A DNA stretch of 64,000 nucleotides from Roseibium sp. (lineage in GTDB: Bacteria; Pseudomonadota; Alphaproteobacteria; Rhizobiales; Stappiaceae): the NCBI GenBank assembly GCA_017643215.1, contig JAEPNV010000005.1, forward strand, positions 1 through 64,000, written 5' to 3'. The translations under genes and the position numbers were made by a program. Below the pieces are notes generated by a model. It searched no databases. It saw nothing but the letters and a program-made list of their open reading frames with translations, and was not told the origin of the DNA. This document shows positions 29,567-39,905 of the stretch, piece after piece. Every line of letters starts with the position of its first letter. Position 1 is the first letter of the stretch.

Positions 29567-30412
29567 ATGCCGCCGCCCAATGCTGTCGTCGAAATCGGAG
29601 ACGTCCGGTTTTCCAATACCGAACCCTTCGCCCTGATGGCCGGGCCGTGTGCGATGGAAAGCCGCGATCATGCGCTGGAATGCGCGGCCGCCGTCAAGGA
29701 AATCGCCGGTTCGCTTGGGATTGGCCTCATCTACAAGACGTCGTTCGACAAGGCGAACCGGACATCGATTTCCGGCGGACGCGGGGTCGGCATGGCCGAT
29801 GCGCTGCCTGTGTTTGCGGAGATCCGGGAAACCCTCAATCTTCCGGTCGTCACGGATGTTCACGCTGCCGATCAATGCGCGCCCGTGGCCGAGGTCGTCG
29901 ATATCCTTCAAATTCCCGCGTTTTTATGCCGCCAGACCGACCTTCTTGTGGCCGCCGCGAAAACCGGCAAGGTGGTCAACGTCAAAAAAGGCCAGTTCCT
30001 GGCGCCATGGGACATGAAAAATGTCCTTCAAAAGGTGACCCAATCGGGCAATTCCAATGTGCTGTTGACCGAGCGCGGCGCCAGCTTCGGCTACAACACG
30101 CTGGTCAGCGATATGCGGTCGCTGCCGATCATGGCCGAGACCGGCGCGCCGGTCATTTTCGATGCGACCCATTCGGTCCAGCAGCCGGGCGGCCAGGGCG
30201 CCTCGACAGGCGGCGACCGGCAGATGGTGCCGGTGCTCAGCCGGGCGGCGGTCGCGGTGGGCGTCGCCGGATTGTTCATCGAAACCCATCCAGATCCGGA
30301 CAAGGCGCCCTCCGACGGACCGAATATGGTGCCGATGAAAGATCTGGGAGCGCTGTTGAAACAGCTCAAGGCGCTTGATGAGGTCGTCAAAACCGCGGCA
30401 AACGCCGCATGA
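29567..30412 (+). CDS. kdsA: 3-deoxy-8-phosphooctulonate synthase (KDO-8-phosphate synthase)
   Basis: 281 residues. Condenses arabinose-5-phosphate and phosphoenolpyruvate to KDO-8-phosphate for the lipopolysaccharide inner core. '[15 protein letters not shown]' is the PEP-binding N-terminal strand, then '[12 protein letters not shown]', '[13 protein letters not shown]', '[12 protein letters not shown]', '[13 protein letters not shown]', '[11 protein letters not shown]' and '[20 protein letters not shown]'. ATG 29567 chosen; a TTG 18 bp earlier is possible. A perfect terminator lies between it and eno. Confidence 0.96.
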   Translation: MPPPNAVVEIGDVRFSNTEPFALMAGPCAMESRDHALECAAAVKEIAGSLGIGLIYKTSFDKANRTSISGGRGVGMADALPVFAEIRETLNLPVVTDVHAADQCAPVAEVVDILQIPAFLCRQTDLLVAAAKTGKVVNVKKGQFLAPWDMKNVLQKVTQSGNSNVLLTERGASFGYNTLVSDMRSLPIMAETGAPVIFDATHSVQQPGGQGASTGGDRQMVPVLSRAAVAVGVAGLFIETHPDPDKAPSDGPNMVPMKDLGALLKQLKALDEVVKTAANAA

Positions 30413-30417
30413 CATCC

Positions 30418-30440
30418 GGGCCGCTATTGCGGCCCTTTTT
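30418..30440 (+). terminator. Intrinsic terminator after kdsA
   Basis: Perfect 7-bp stem GGGCCGC / GCGGCCC with loop TATT, followed by TTTTT, five bases past the kdsA stop. It should separate kdsA from eno transcriptionally, at least in part. Confidence 0.88.
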
Positions 30441-30444
30441 GTGA

Positions 30445-31821
<1,377 letters not shown>

Positions 31822-31852
31822 TCTGCCGGCTTTTAGCACGCGACAAAACGAA

Positions 31853-31885
31853 AAGACCCGCCGGATCCATCATCCGGCGGGTCTT
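31853..31885. terminator. Bidirectional terminator between eno and the DsbA-family gene
   Basis: Perfect 14-bp stem AAGACCCGCCGGAT / ATCCGGCGGGTCTT with a 5-nt loop, in the gap between the eno stop (31821) and the minus-strand stop (31923). A/T-rich ends serve both directions. Confidence 0.85.
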
Positions 31886-31922
31886 GCTTCTCAGGACATT
31901 GCCGTCTTGAACGGCCAGCCGG

Positions 31923-32585
31923 TCATGCCGTTTCGCTGGTCTTGGTTTCCTCCGCATGGCGGAGGGCGGCGGCAAGGGTTTCGGCTTTTTCCGCACCGGC
32001 GACGGCGAACCGGCCGTCTATGATGAAACACGGCACGCCAGTGACGCCCATTTCCTGCGCCTGGCCGATCTGCTTTTCCGTTTTGTCGAGATCGGAATCG
32101 GTTTCCAGCAACTGCTCCACCAGATCGGACTGCATCCCGGCATCCTCGGCGATCGCCACAAGGGTTTCCGGCCGGGTCAGATCCTCGCCATCAACAAAAT
32201 AGGCCTTGAAGAGGCGCTCGACCACCTCGTCTTGAAGATCATCGGCGCGCGACCAGAGGATCAGCCGGTGGCTGTCGAGCGTGTTGGGGGACAGGGTGAT
32301 TTTGTCGAAAGCGAACGGAATGCCTTCCTCCTCACCAGCGGCCTCGATCTGCTGGTAAAACGCGGATGCCCGTTCCATGCCGCCGAACTTGTCGCTGAGA
32401 TATTGTTGTCGGTCCTTGCCGGCTTTCGGCAAGGTCGCGTCGAGCTGGAACGGGTGCCAACGCACCTCGACTTTCAAGTCCGGCACGGCGGCCAGTGCCG
32501 CTTCCAACCGCCGCTTGCCAATGTAGCACCAGGGGCACATGACGTCGGAAATGACATCAACCGTGATTGCAGACGTGTCGGTCAT
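31923..32585 (-). CDS. DsbA-family (FrnE-like) cytoplasmic oxidoreductase
   Basis: 220 residues, no signal peptide. 'DVMCPWCYIGKRRLE' holds the CPWC active site, 'GVTGVPCFIIDGRFAV' is the cis-Pro loop, and the helical insert between them is typical of the 2-hydroxychromene-2-carboxylate isomerase/FrnE branch. FrnE proteins are linked to oxidative-stress and disulfide handling. The ATG at 32585 follows GGAG-like sequence. It could be the last gene of the minus-strand run that begins with the solute-binding protein at 37.4 kb. Confidence 0.9.
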   Translation of the reverse strand: MTDTSAITVDVISDVMCPWCYIGKRRLEAALAAVPDLKVEVRWHPFQLDATLPKAGKDRQQYLSDKFGGMERASAFYQQIEAAGEEEGIPFAFDKITLSPNTLDSHRLILWSRADDLQDEVVERLFKAYFVDGEDLTRPETLVAIAEDAGMQSDLVEQLLETDSDLDKTEKQIGQAQEMGVTGVPCFIIDGRFAVAGAEKAETLAAALRHAEETKTSETA

Positions 32586-32661
32586 TCCGCACTCCTTCAG
32601 GTCTCATCAGGCCCGAACATAGGCGGGCGGCCGGTCCGCGGCTAGGTCCATGACCTCCGCA

Positions 32662-33861
32662 TCACAGAATTGTATGCGATAGGATCTTGTGAACCCGTGC
32701 CTGGAGCCTTGCCTTGCCACGTTCGCTTTTCAAAACGGCAACGGGACCTATGCCCTTGACCACGCAGATGAGATCTTCCTCCCGGCTGGTGGCATCGGCG
32801 ATCGAAAGCAGCGTTGAATCGTGATCCGCCGGCGCATGCGCCGCGCCGCTTGGACCGATCTTGGCCTCCGGCAACAGGTGAAGCTCATGTGCTGTCAGAC
32901 CCCGAAGACCCAGCGACCGGTTCACGTTGTCCAGATACTGAGCGTATTTGTCGCCGGCCAGTCCACCGTCATTGAGCGTTTGCATCAGCCAAGTGTGGCT
33001 TTCGGCGAGCATGCGATCGGAGAGCCGCCGCCTCTTTCCGGCTCTGATTGCCACGCTCAGCCGCCGCTGGAGATTAGGGGCGGCCGCGTCGGGCGGCACG
33101 ACATCCGTCGCGCCAGCGTCGAACAGGAGCCCGGCATCGATCTGCGATTGGGCGAAAACAAGGACCGGGAGCATGGCATACCTGGCATCCATCCGGAGCT
33201 GCCGCAGGTTTTCCAGACTGTCGGAAAGCGGCGCGTCCAGGATCACGGCATCAAAGCCGCGCCGGGACAGATAGTCCTCCGCCATCGCCTGATTGAACGC
33301 ACCGATTACCTCGACCTTCGGACCTCCGGCCTGCATGAACTCCACAAACCGGTTTCCCAGGCCGATCACAAGCAACCCGCTGGTGCCGCTGTTGTGCGGC
33401 GCGGTTCCGTAGCGTGGCACACGGCCGAACACCAGCCGGCGGAGCCGCGCCTCGTCAAACCGGACCAGGCTGCGCTGCAGGAAACAAATCCTTTGAAAAA
33501 GGGCTTGCGCGGAAATCTGATCATCCACCACCGCGTGGGCGCGGGGCCGGTCCGGTACATGTTCTTGCCCGTCCGCCAGCCACACCACCGGGACTTCGCA
33601 GTCAAAGCCGGCAAGACGGTCCGTCAGCCACTCAAAAAATCCGGACCGAATATTGGCCGGAATGGCCCCGAGACGGACAAGCACCACGCTCGGCAATGTC
33701 TTCGGTACGTCCAAGGACGATTGAAACGCGTTCCATACATCTATGTCCGGCGGCCGGCCCGGAATGACACCCGCATCGACCGGCGACGCGCGTCCGGCAA
33801 ACCAGGCCGGGCCATGCCACATCAGCGATTGGTCCTGGTCCATCGCGCCGTTAATCGTCAT
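32662..33861 (-). CDS. Receiver-like protein with degenerate C-terminal domain, coupled to the adjacent ANL protein
   Basis: 399 residues. The middle (about 165-285) reads like a receiver fold: 'GLLVIGLGNRFVEF', 'GFDAVILDAPLSDSLENLRQL', 'MLPVLVFAQ' and 'LFDAGATDVVPPDAAAPNLQRRL', the last resembling G-A-x-D-x-x-x-K-P but without its Lys. An Asp in 'VILDAP' stands at the phosphoacceptor strand, but the acidic pocket residues are not evident. The N-terminal ~150 residues contain a second, weaker strand-helix pattern ('VVLVRLG', 'VPVVWLADGQ'). The C-terminus ('DLICVVKGIGPVAVL') may be a collapsed GGDEF-like domain. Its ATG overlaps the TGA of the upstream gene (ATGA). Function unknown. Confidence 0.6.
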   Translation of the reverse strand: MTINGAMDQDQSLMWHGPAWFAGRASPVDAGVIPGRPPDIDVWNAFQSSLDVPKTLPSVVLVRLGAIPANIRSGFFEWLTDRLAGFDCEVPVVWLADGQEHVPDRPRAHAVVDDQISAQALFQRICFLQRSLVRFDEARLRRLVFGRVPRYGTAPHNSGTSGLLVIGLGNRFVEFMQAGGPKVEVIGAFNQAMAEDYLSRRGFDAVILDAPLSDSLENLRQLRMDARYAMLPVLVFAQSQIDAGLLFDAGATDVVPPDAAAPNLQRRLSVAIRAGKRRRLSDRMLAESHTWLMQTLNDGGLAGDKYAQYLDNVNRSLGLRGLTAHELHLLPEAKIGPSGAAHAPADHDSTLLSIADATSREEDLICVVKGIGPVAVLKSERGKARLQARVHKILSHTIL

Positions 33862-35486
33862 GCAACGGCCGCCGGCAGACGCTGGGTGCGCAAGGTCAAC
33901 CGCTCCCGGTTCAAGGATCCGTCCTCATGGGTCGGCAGCGATTGCAAGACAAGGACACGGTGCGGGATTTTGGCCAAATCGACGCCTTCGGCGTCTAAAA
34001 ACGCATAAAACGCCTTGGCGTCAGGCACTGTGCCCTGGACGGGGACGAGCGCCGCATGCAAGCGGGCGCCGAGCACGGAATCTTCGACCAGGAACGCCGC
34101 CGCGTCACGCACGCCCGGATAGGCGGCGTAGATGCAATCGATCGACCCAAGATCACCCGTACCGACAGCGTATTGACCGGGAATGCCAAAACCGGCAATG
34201 CCGCCATCGACCGGGCGCACGTGAATGCGGGTGTCGATGAAGCCGTCCTCATCCGGCAAAAAGACCGCCGATGTTCGCGTGGTCCAGCCGAAATCGGGAA
34301 CCATCGGACCCTTGACCTTCAAGCTGGGCGCGGCCGGAGACCCGTCTTTTTGGTGGAGGCCAATCTCAACGAGGGCTGGCCCGCTTTCACACCCCATCCG
34401 CCCGCCGTGCTTTCCCAGCGCCGTTGCCTGGACTTTCGCCGAGGATCCGCGCGCCTTGGCGATGAGGGCGAATTCATCGGCGACATGCAGATCGACCACC
34501 GGATGCCGGGGCGAAAACGCGCCGGGTTCGGGCGCGGCCACATTCCAGGCGGCCGCAATGACGGTCTGCGGACGGGTGATGTTCCGATCCAGGATCTGGG
34601 CAAGCGGACCGGGCGTGAGCACATAGTCGGCCTCAACATCATTGGCGTGCGCGGTCAACAGGTTGAGCGATGTGGGATGGTGAAGGTGAAGCGTGCCGCC
34701 GGTCATCAGCCAGGGCATCAAGCCGGCGCCGATGCCGGTCAGGCCGCTCAAGGCATAGGGCACGAGGAACCGGTGCCCGGATCCTGGATCTGCCTCGCTG
34801 AGGAGATGGCGGGCGGCGGCGGTCCAATGACCGTGCGATCGCGCGACAGGCGCGGTTTCGCTGCCGCTCCGGCTCCAACAGATGGTCGCGACATGGTCGG
34901 CCGACGCATCCCGCTCCAACTCGAGCGGCGGCAGATCGTCGCCCATTTCCGCGAGCATCGGCCCCAATTCGATCAATCCGTCCGGGATGTCCTTGCCCAG
35001 ACCGAACACGAACCGCAGGCTGAACAATTCCGCCGCGACATCCCGCGCCGATTTGGCGACCTGGCGTGTTTCGACCCGGTCTGCGGCGATCAGGCCCTTG
35101 GCGCCGATGGCGTTGAGGGCATCGAGTACGTTTTTCTGGCGCCAATGAAGCGGAAGCGGCGCGACGATCAGGTTCGCGCGCAATGCGGCCAGAAACGCGA
35201 TCACCGCATCAACGGTATTGGGCGCCTGGATGCCGAGAACATGATCCGTGCTGAGCCCGAGCGCGCCGTAAAACGACGCAAGGCGGTCAATTTCATCCGC
35301 AGCCTCGGCGTAAGTCAGCTGCCGGGGCTGCCCGCCGGTCCAGTTCGCCCGGTCGGGCGCATCCACAACGGCCAGACGGTCGGGATGCGCCTGTGCCGCG
35401 GCGGCGAACAGGCTGTAGATCGTGTCATCCGTCCAAGCGCCGCTGGCGTGATAGGCTTCCACCTGGGTCTCTGGGGTAGTCTTCAT
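33858..35486 (-). CDS. Degenerate adenylate-forming (ANL/AMP-binding) protein
   Basis: 542 residues with the overall layout of acyl-CoA synthetases: 'QLTYAEAADEIDRLASFYGALG', quoted by its start and end, 'VLGIQAPNTVDAVIAFLAAL', and a C-terminal lid 'VEDSVLGARLHAALVP'. Key motifs are altered. The P-loop (normally T-S-G-T-T-G-x-P-K) reads 'WSRSGSETAPVARSHG' with no Lys, and the A10 motif (normally G-K with catalytic Lys) reads 'HEDGSLNRERLTLR'. Adenylation activity is therefore doubtful; a binding or regulatory role, or an unusual activity, is possible. It lies 24 bp after the solute-binding-protein gene on the same strand and is translationally coupled to the receiver-like protein. Confidence 0.75.
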   Translation of the reverse strand: MKTTPETQVEAYHASGAWTDDTIYSLFAAAAQAHPDRLAVVDAPDRANWTGGQPRQLTYAEAADEIDRLASFYGALGLSTDHVLGIQAPNTVDAVIAFLAALRANLIVAPLPLHWRQKNVLDALNAIGAKGLIAADRVETRQVAKSARDVAAELFSLRFVFGLGKDIPDGLIELGPMLAEMGDDLPPLELERDASADHVATICWSRSGSETAPVARSHGHWTAAARHLLSEADPGSGHRFLVPYALSGLTGIGAGLMPWLMTGGTLHLHHPTSLNLLTAHANDVEADYVLTPGPLAQILDRNITRPQTVIAAAWNVAAPEPGAFSPRHPVVDLHVADEFALIAKARGSSAKVQATALGKHGGRMGCESGPALVEIGLHQKDGSPAAPSLKVKGPMVPDFGWTTRTSAVFLPDEDGFIDTRIHVRPVDGGIAGFGIPGQYAVGTGDLGSIDCIYAAYPGVRDAAAFLVEDSVLGARLHAALVPVQGTVPDAKAFYAFLDAEGVDLAKIPHRVLVLQSLPTHEDGSLNRERLTLRTQRLPAAVA

Positions 35487-35510
35487 CGATTGTTTCCGTC
35501 GAACCCGTTA

Positions 35511-37409
35511 TTATTCAGTGGCCTCGGCCGACCACCATGTGTCGAACTGATGTCCGTAAAGCGAATGTTGCTCCGGCGGTGTGATTGTGTCCCAATGGCC
35601 GACCCAGTCATCGGGAACATGGAAAAGCGGGACCGCGTAGGCGCCGGAAATGAGCAGCCGGTCGAGCGCCCGGACCGCTGCGGTGAACGCATCCTGGCCC
35701 CGCGCGCCGACGACGGCGTCGATCATGGCGTCGATCGCCGGTTCGCGCGCCCCGACAATGTTGAAGGAGCCGTCGACCTCCGCGGCCTGGGCCGACCAGC
35801 GGCCGTATTGTTCGGCGCCCGGCGAGAGCGAGGCGGTCCAGGTGTTGAAGACCGTATCGAACTCGCGCTTGATCCGCCGGTCCTCGAACTGCGCAGGATC
35901 GACCGTGCGGACCGTCGCCTCAATGCCGAGCAATCCAAGCGTGCGGGCGTAGTTCAGCGCCAGTTTCTCCTCGTCCTCGTTCTTGGTCATGATTTCGAAG
36001 GCGAGCGGCGCTCCGGTCTGGGAATTGACCAGCGTCCGGCCGTCCAGGTCGTAGCCTGCCTGTTTGAACACCGTCAGCGCGGCGCGCAAGATGGCCCGGT
36101 CCCGGCCCGATCCGTCCGCCTCGGCCGGGCGCCATGTTCCGTCCATCACATCCGGGCGGACGGCGTTTGGAAACGCTGCAAGGAGGCTTAGCTCGGCCTC
36201 GCTGGCCGGCCGGCCGATGGAGGAGAGGATCGAATTGTCCCAATAGCCAGCCGTGCGCCGGTAAAGACCATAATAGAGGTTCCGGTTGACCCATTCGAAG
36301 TCGAACAGCATGGCCAATGCGGTCCGCACGGCCCGGTTCGAAAACACATCCCTCCGCGTGTTGAAGGCAATGCCGCGCATTCTGGCCGGTATGCCCAAGG
36401 GAATGGCGAGCTGGCGCACGCGCCCTTCGCTTGCCGCCGGAAAATCGAAGCCGGTCGCCCACCGCGCGGGATCGCGGAACTGCAGCGCGTCGATCAAGCC
36501 CTTCTTAAAGGCTTCCTGAAGAGTGGTTTCGTCCCGGTAGTACTCGATCCGGATTTCATCGAAATTGTCGAAGCCGGCCTTGATCGGCAGATCGGCGGCC
36601 CAATAGTCCGGATTTTTCCGGTAAACGACCCGGCGGCCGGGTTCGATGCTGCCAAACACATAAGGTCCGCTGCCGACGGGGGGCGTCAAGGTCGACTTGT
36701 CGAAAGTTTCCGGATCGGTGTGCGCCATCGAAAAGATGGGGGCGAGCGCAATCAATAGCGGCAGTTCGCGGTTGTCGCCGTTCACGAATGTGATCTTGAG
36801 ACGCCGGTCGCCGGTCTTCTCCATCGCGCTGATTTGAGCGTACCAGTCACGGAACGGTGGACGGCCCTTGTCCCGCATCAGCTCAAGGGAAAAGATGATG
36901 TCCTCGACGCTTATCGGGCTGCCATCGGAAAACCGCGCCGCCGGATTGAGTTCAAACTCGATCCACTCGCGGCTGTCGGGCATGCGCACGCGTTCGGCGA
37001 TATGTCCATAAAGGCTGAACGGCTCGGCGTAAGAGCGTGCCAAAAGGCTTTCAAAGATGTTGCTGCCGAATGGGCGTTCCCGCATGCCGCGCGCCGACGT
37101 CCAGCCGCCCTGCACGATGAACTGGTTGAGGCTGTCGAACGTGCCCTGAACACCCAGCGTGAGAACGCCGCCCTTCGGCGCATCCGGATTGGCATAGGGC
37201 AGGGCTTTGAATTCTGTGGGAAGGGCCGGTTCGCCATGCATGGCGATCCCGTGGCGCCAAGGCACCGTCTCGTCCGCGGATCCGGTCGTGGCCGGTGCCC
37301 CCAAAACCACGGCCAACATCGCGCAAAGGGCGATCAGACATGGCTGGATCAGAGCTTGAGAGGGCTTTTTGCCGCGCATGAAAAGGCCGGTCTTCCGCGT
37401 GATTCTCAT
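35511..37409 (-). CDS. Family-5 (peptide/oligopeptide-type, YejA-like) extracellular solute-binding protein
   Basis: About 632 residues. Signal region 'ALIQPCLIALCAMLAVVLGA', then 'PDAPKGGVLTLGVQGTFDSL', typical of the SBP_bac_5 opening, 'AARFSDGSPISVEDIIFSLEL' (DG-x-P-x-x-x-x-D-V/I signature, quoted in part) and 'PPVGSGPYVF'. Large size and the 'HGIAMHGEPALP' leader resemble YejA/microcin-C-type binders. The start may be ATG 37409 or 37379; a GTG at 37424 is also open. No cognate permease or ATPase is in the window, so this is an orphan binding protein. The ANL-like and receiver-like genes follow closely. Confidence 0.88.
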   Translation of the reverse strand: MRITRKTGLFMRGKKPSQALIQPCLIALCAMLAVVLGAPATTGSADETVPWRHGIAMHGEPALPTEFKALPYANPDAPKGGVLTLGVQGTFDSLNQFIVQGGWTSARGMRERPFGSNIFESLLARSYAEPFSLYGHIAERVRMPDSREWIEFELNPAARFSDGSPISVEDIIFSLELMRDKGRPPFRDWYAQISAMEKTGDRRLKITFVNGDNRELPLLIALAPIFSMAHTDPETFDKSTLTPPVGSGPYVFGSIEPGRRVVYRKNPDYWAADLPIKAGFDNFDEIRIEYYRDETTLQEAFKKGLIDALQFRDPARWATGFDFPAASEGRVRQLAIPLGIPARMRGIAFNTRRDVFSNRAVRTALAMLFDFEWVNRNLYYGLYRRTAGYWDNSILSSIGRPASEAELSLLAAFPNAVRPDVMDGTWRPAEADGSGRDRAILRAALTVFKQAGYDLDGRTLVNSQTGAPLAFEIMTKNEDEEKLALNYARTLGLLGIEATVRTVDPAQFEDRRIKREFDTVFNTWTASLSPGAEQYGRWSAQAAEVDGSFNIVGAREPAIDAMIDAVVGARGQDAFTAAVRALDRLLISGAYAVPLFHVPDDWVGHWDTITPPEQHSLYGHQFDTWWSAEATE

Positions 37410-37641
37410 GGACGATGCTAGCACAGCAAGACCAGCGCGGGGCAGGGGCGAGCCTATTTCACGGGGATATTCAAGGCTAAGTGCGGAAGATCACATCCGT
37501 TGCATAATGGTCACCCTCTTGCCGCAATCGACGCCATACTTCCCCACCAATGGTTTCACGGTTGGTGCGGCCTTGAGTTTGCCGTTTGAATGCCGCAGAA
37601 CAGCGGCTATGTCAGCGCTCGCACGATTGAGGAAGGTTGTT

Positions 37642-38253
37642 ATGCTGAGTGTTTTGAAAAGAGGATTGATGGGCTGTGCGCTTGCAGCGCTGGCGATCTC
37701 CTCTTCCGCTGTGGGCGTTCAGGCCCAGGAACAGGAGCAGGAATCACCTTGGGTGAAGGTCTGTAATGTCGATCCGAACGCCAACAAGGAAATCTGCCTG
37801 GTCACGCAGGAGCTGCGCACGAACACCGGTCAATTCCTGAGTTCCGTCGCCATCCGGGAGATCGAGGACGAGGCCCGCAAGACGCTGCTGATCGCGGTAC
37901 CGACCGGCATGCTGATCCAGCCGGGCCTTCGTGTACAGATCGACAGCGGCAAGCAGACCGAGGCCAAATTCGGGATCTGCTTTCCCAATGCCTGTTACTC
38001 GGAGCTGGTAATCGACGAATCGTTCGTCACTTCAATGAAGCAGGGCGGGAAGATGGTGATCACCGCCTTGAACCAGCAGGCCAAGGCGGTGCCGCTGGAG
38101 CTAACCCTGATCGGTTTCACGAAAGTCTATGACGGGGCGCCGATGGATGTCGCCGAGCTTGAGAAGCGGCAGGAGCAGTTGCAGAGCGAATTGCAGCGCC
38201 GCGCCGACGAAGCCCGTCAAAAGCTGATCGACGCCCAGCGGGAAAGCCAATAA
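37642..38253 (+). CDS. Invasion-associated locus B (IalB) family secreted protein
   Basis: 203 residues. GAGGAAGG precedes ATG 37642; the signal peptide (MGCALAALAISSSAVGVQA) is cleaved near AQ. The IalB domain (about 35-175) includes 'VKVCNVDPNANKEICLVTQE' and 'FGICFPNACYSELVID', with four Cys forming the expected disulfides, then 'LIGFTKVYDGAP'. A charged helical tail (EKRQEQLQSELQRRADEARQ) extends past the domain and may form a coiled coil. In Bartonella IalB affects erythrocyte invasion, but free-living relatives encode many copies with unknown roles. A strong terminator follows. Confidence 0.9.
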   Translation: MLSVLKRGLMGCALAALAISSSAVGVQAQEQEQESPWVKVCNVDPNANKEICLVTQELRTNTGQFLSSVAIREIEDEARKTLLIAVPTGMLIQPGLRVQIDSGKQTEAKFGICFPNACYSELVIDESFVTSMKQGGKMVITALNQQAKAVPLELTLIGFTKVYDGAPMDVAELEKRQEQLQSELQRRADEARQKLIDAQRESQ

Positions 38254-38280
38254 GCGTCGGCAATGCCGGAAAACAAAAAG

Positions 38281-38308
38281 GCCGCGGCGGACACGCCGCG
38301 GCTTTTTT
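38281..38308 (+). terminator. Intrinsic terminator after the IalB-family gene
   Basis: Perfect 9-bp stem GCCGCGGCG / CGCCGCGGC, loop GACA, followed by TTTTTT; an A-run precedes it, so it may also end the minus-strand hspQ gene. Confidence 0.9.
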
Positions 38309-38332
38309 CATGAAACTTGCGCCAATATGCGG

Positions 38333-38656
38333 TCAGTGCATTTCCACGCTGCGCGGCAGGTAGGATCCGTCAGACTGCTCTTCGAAGATTTCGTCGACCT
38401 GCGGGTGGCGGATGGGTTCGCCCGTCGTGTCGGGGACAAGGTTCTGTTCGCTGACATAGGCGACGTATTCCGTCTCCTCGTTTTCCGCCAGCAAATGATA
38501 AAACGGCTGATCCTTGACGGGGCGAACGTCCTCAGGGATGGCATCCCACCATTCTTCCGTGTTCGAAAATGTCGGATCGACATCAAAGATAACGCCCCGG
38601 AACGGATAAATCCGGTGCCGTACGACCTGACCTATTTTGAACTTCGCCGTACGCAT
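38333..38656 (-). CDS. hspQ: Heat shock protein HspQ (YccV family)
   Basis: 107 residues. HspQ/YccV proteins bind hemimethylated DNA in vitro and act as specificity factors for Lon. 'KFKIGQVVRHRIYPFRGVIFDVDP' (quoted by its K-x-x-x-G-x-V-x-H and F-R-G-V-I-F-D-V-D-P motifs), 'QPFYHLLAE', 'YVAYVSEQNLVPD' and 'IFEEQSDGSYLPR' are the conserved blocks in order. Start ATG 38656 gives the family length; the frame is open upstream without conservation. Shares the terminator region with the IalB gene. Confidence 0.93.
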   Translation of the reverse strand: MRTAKFKIGQVVRHRIYPFRGVIFDVDPTFSNTEEWWDAIPEDVRPVKDQPFYHLLAENEETEYVAYVSEQNLVPDTTGEPIRHPQVDEIFEEQSDGSYLPRSVEMH

Positions 38657-38759
38657 ACCTGCTTTCCGGTTTCCACTGACGCGCTGACATAACGCGCCCG
38701 GTTGGGCCATGCAAGCGGTCAGCGGTCTTCCAAGTTGCAAAGCATACCAGATCCTGCGT

Positions 38760-39800
38760 TCAAAGACCGTAAACTTCCGCGCGCGCTGGGTCTTTCGCGG
38801 CAACCAAGCGGGCCAGGTCGACAATCACCTTGGCCTGTTTCCACGTCGCGTCGTCCTGCATTTTACCGTCGATCATGACCGCGCCGGTGCCATCGGGCAT
38901 GGCGTCCAGGATCTTCAGCGCGAACGCCACTTCGGCGGGATCCGGACTGAAGACGGTCTTGGCGATCTCAATCTGGCTGGGATGCAACGACCAGGCCCCC
39001 AGACACCCCATCAAGAAGGCGTTGCGGAACTGGCTTTCACAGGCGCCGGGGTCCGAAAAGTCGCCGAACGGGCCATAGAACGGTTTCAGCCCATAAGACA
39101 GGCACGCATCGACCATCTTGGCGATGGTGTAGTGCCAAAGATCCTGCTGGTACGCGGTCCTCGTTTCGGTGCCGTCAGCGTCGCTCAGCACCGCATAGTC
39201 CGGATGTCCGCCACCCACGCGGGTGGTCTTCATGCCGCGCGAGGCGGCCAGATCCGCCGGGCCGAGGCTCATGCCGTGCATGCGCGGGCTCGCCGCGGCG
39301 ATCGCCTCGACGTTTTTCACGCCCTCCGCCGTTTCCAGGATGGCGTGGATTTGGATCGGCCGCGACAGACCGGCCTGCGCTTCCAACTGAGCCAGAAGCT
39401 GGTCCGCATAGTGAATGTCCCACGGCCCTTCCACTTTTGGCAGCATCAGGACGTCGAGCTTGTCTCCAACCGCCGGAACGATCTCCAGGAGATCCTCCAA
39501 AAACCAGGGGCTGTTGAGGCAGTTTACCCGTGTCCACAACCCGGTTTCGCCGAAATCGTTGTCCTTTGCCAATTGGATGAACCCGCGCCGCGCGTCGACC
39601 TTTGCATCGGCCGGGATGGCATCTTCCAGGTTTCCGAGTATGACATCGACCTGCGAAATCAGACCGGGCACCTTGGCGCGCAGCTTTTCAATATGCGGCG
39701 GTACGAAGTGGATCATCCGTTCCAGCGCGACCGGCGGCTCACGAAACGGGGCGGGGGCGCCGATCGCGAGCGGTTGATAAAAGGCGCGGGGGCTTTTCAT
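38760..39800 (-). CDS. HpcH/HpaI-CitE family CoA ester lyase (malyl-CoA lyase-like)
   Basis: 346 residues from ATG 39800 (AGGA upstream). TIM-barrel aldolase family that cleaves or forms 3-hydroxyacyl-CoA esters. '[20 protein letters not shown]' opens the domain, '[12 protein letters not shown]' has the conserved Glu-Asp, '[10 protein letters not shown]' and '[15 protein letters not shown]' contain substrate and Mg2+ residues, and '[14 protein letters not shown]' is the active-site loop. '[16 protein letters not shown]' closes the family core. It differs from classic Mcl1 in its N-terminus, so the acyl-CoA is uncertain. A route for glyoxylate, C1 or propionate metabolism is plausible. Monocistronic. 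Confidence 0.82.
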   Translation of the reverse strand: MKSPRAFYQPLAIGAPAPFREPPVALERMIHFVPPHIEKLRAKVPGLISQVDVILGNLEDAIPADAKVDARRGFIQLAKDNDFGETGLWTRVNCLNSPWFLEDLLEIVPAVGDKLDVLMLPKVEGPWDIHYADQLLAQLEAQAGLSRPIQIHAILETAEGVKNVEAIAAASPRMHGMSLGPADLAASRGMKTTRVGGGHPDYAVLSDADGTETRTAYQQDLWHYTIAKMVDACLSYGLKPFYGPFGDFSDPGACESQFRNAFLMGCLGAWSLHPSQIEIAKTVFSPDPAEVAFALKILDAMPDGTGAVMIDGKMQDDATWKQAKVIVDLARLVAAKDPARAEVYGL

Positions 39801-39905
39801 GGAACGTCCTTCACACTGCAGCGGTTCTGGAAATGAACGACAAGCTATAACGGCAATGGTGCAGCGCAACCATCCCCCGAAAGGCGAAGGGATGGGCCCG
39901 CCCGA

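Noticed and set aside
34056..36191. A 711-codon plus-strand frame across the ANL and solute-binding genes.
   Set aside because: It spans the boundary of two well-supported minus-strand genes, is Arg/Gly/His-rich without motifs, and lacks a ribosome site; an antisense artefact.
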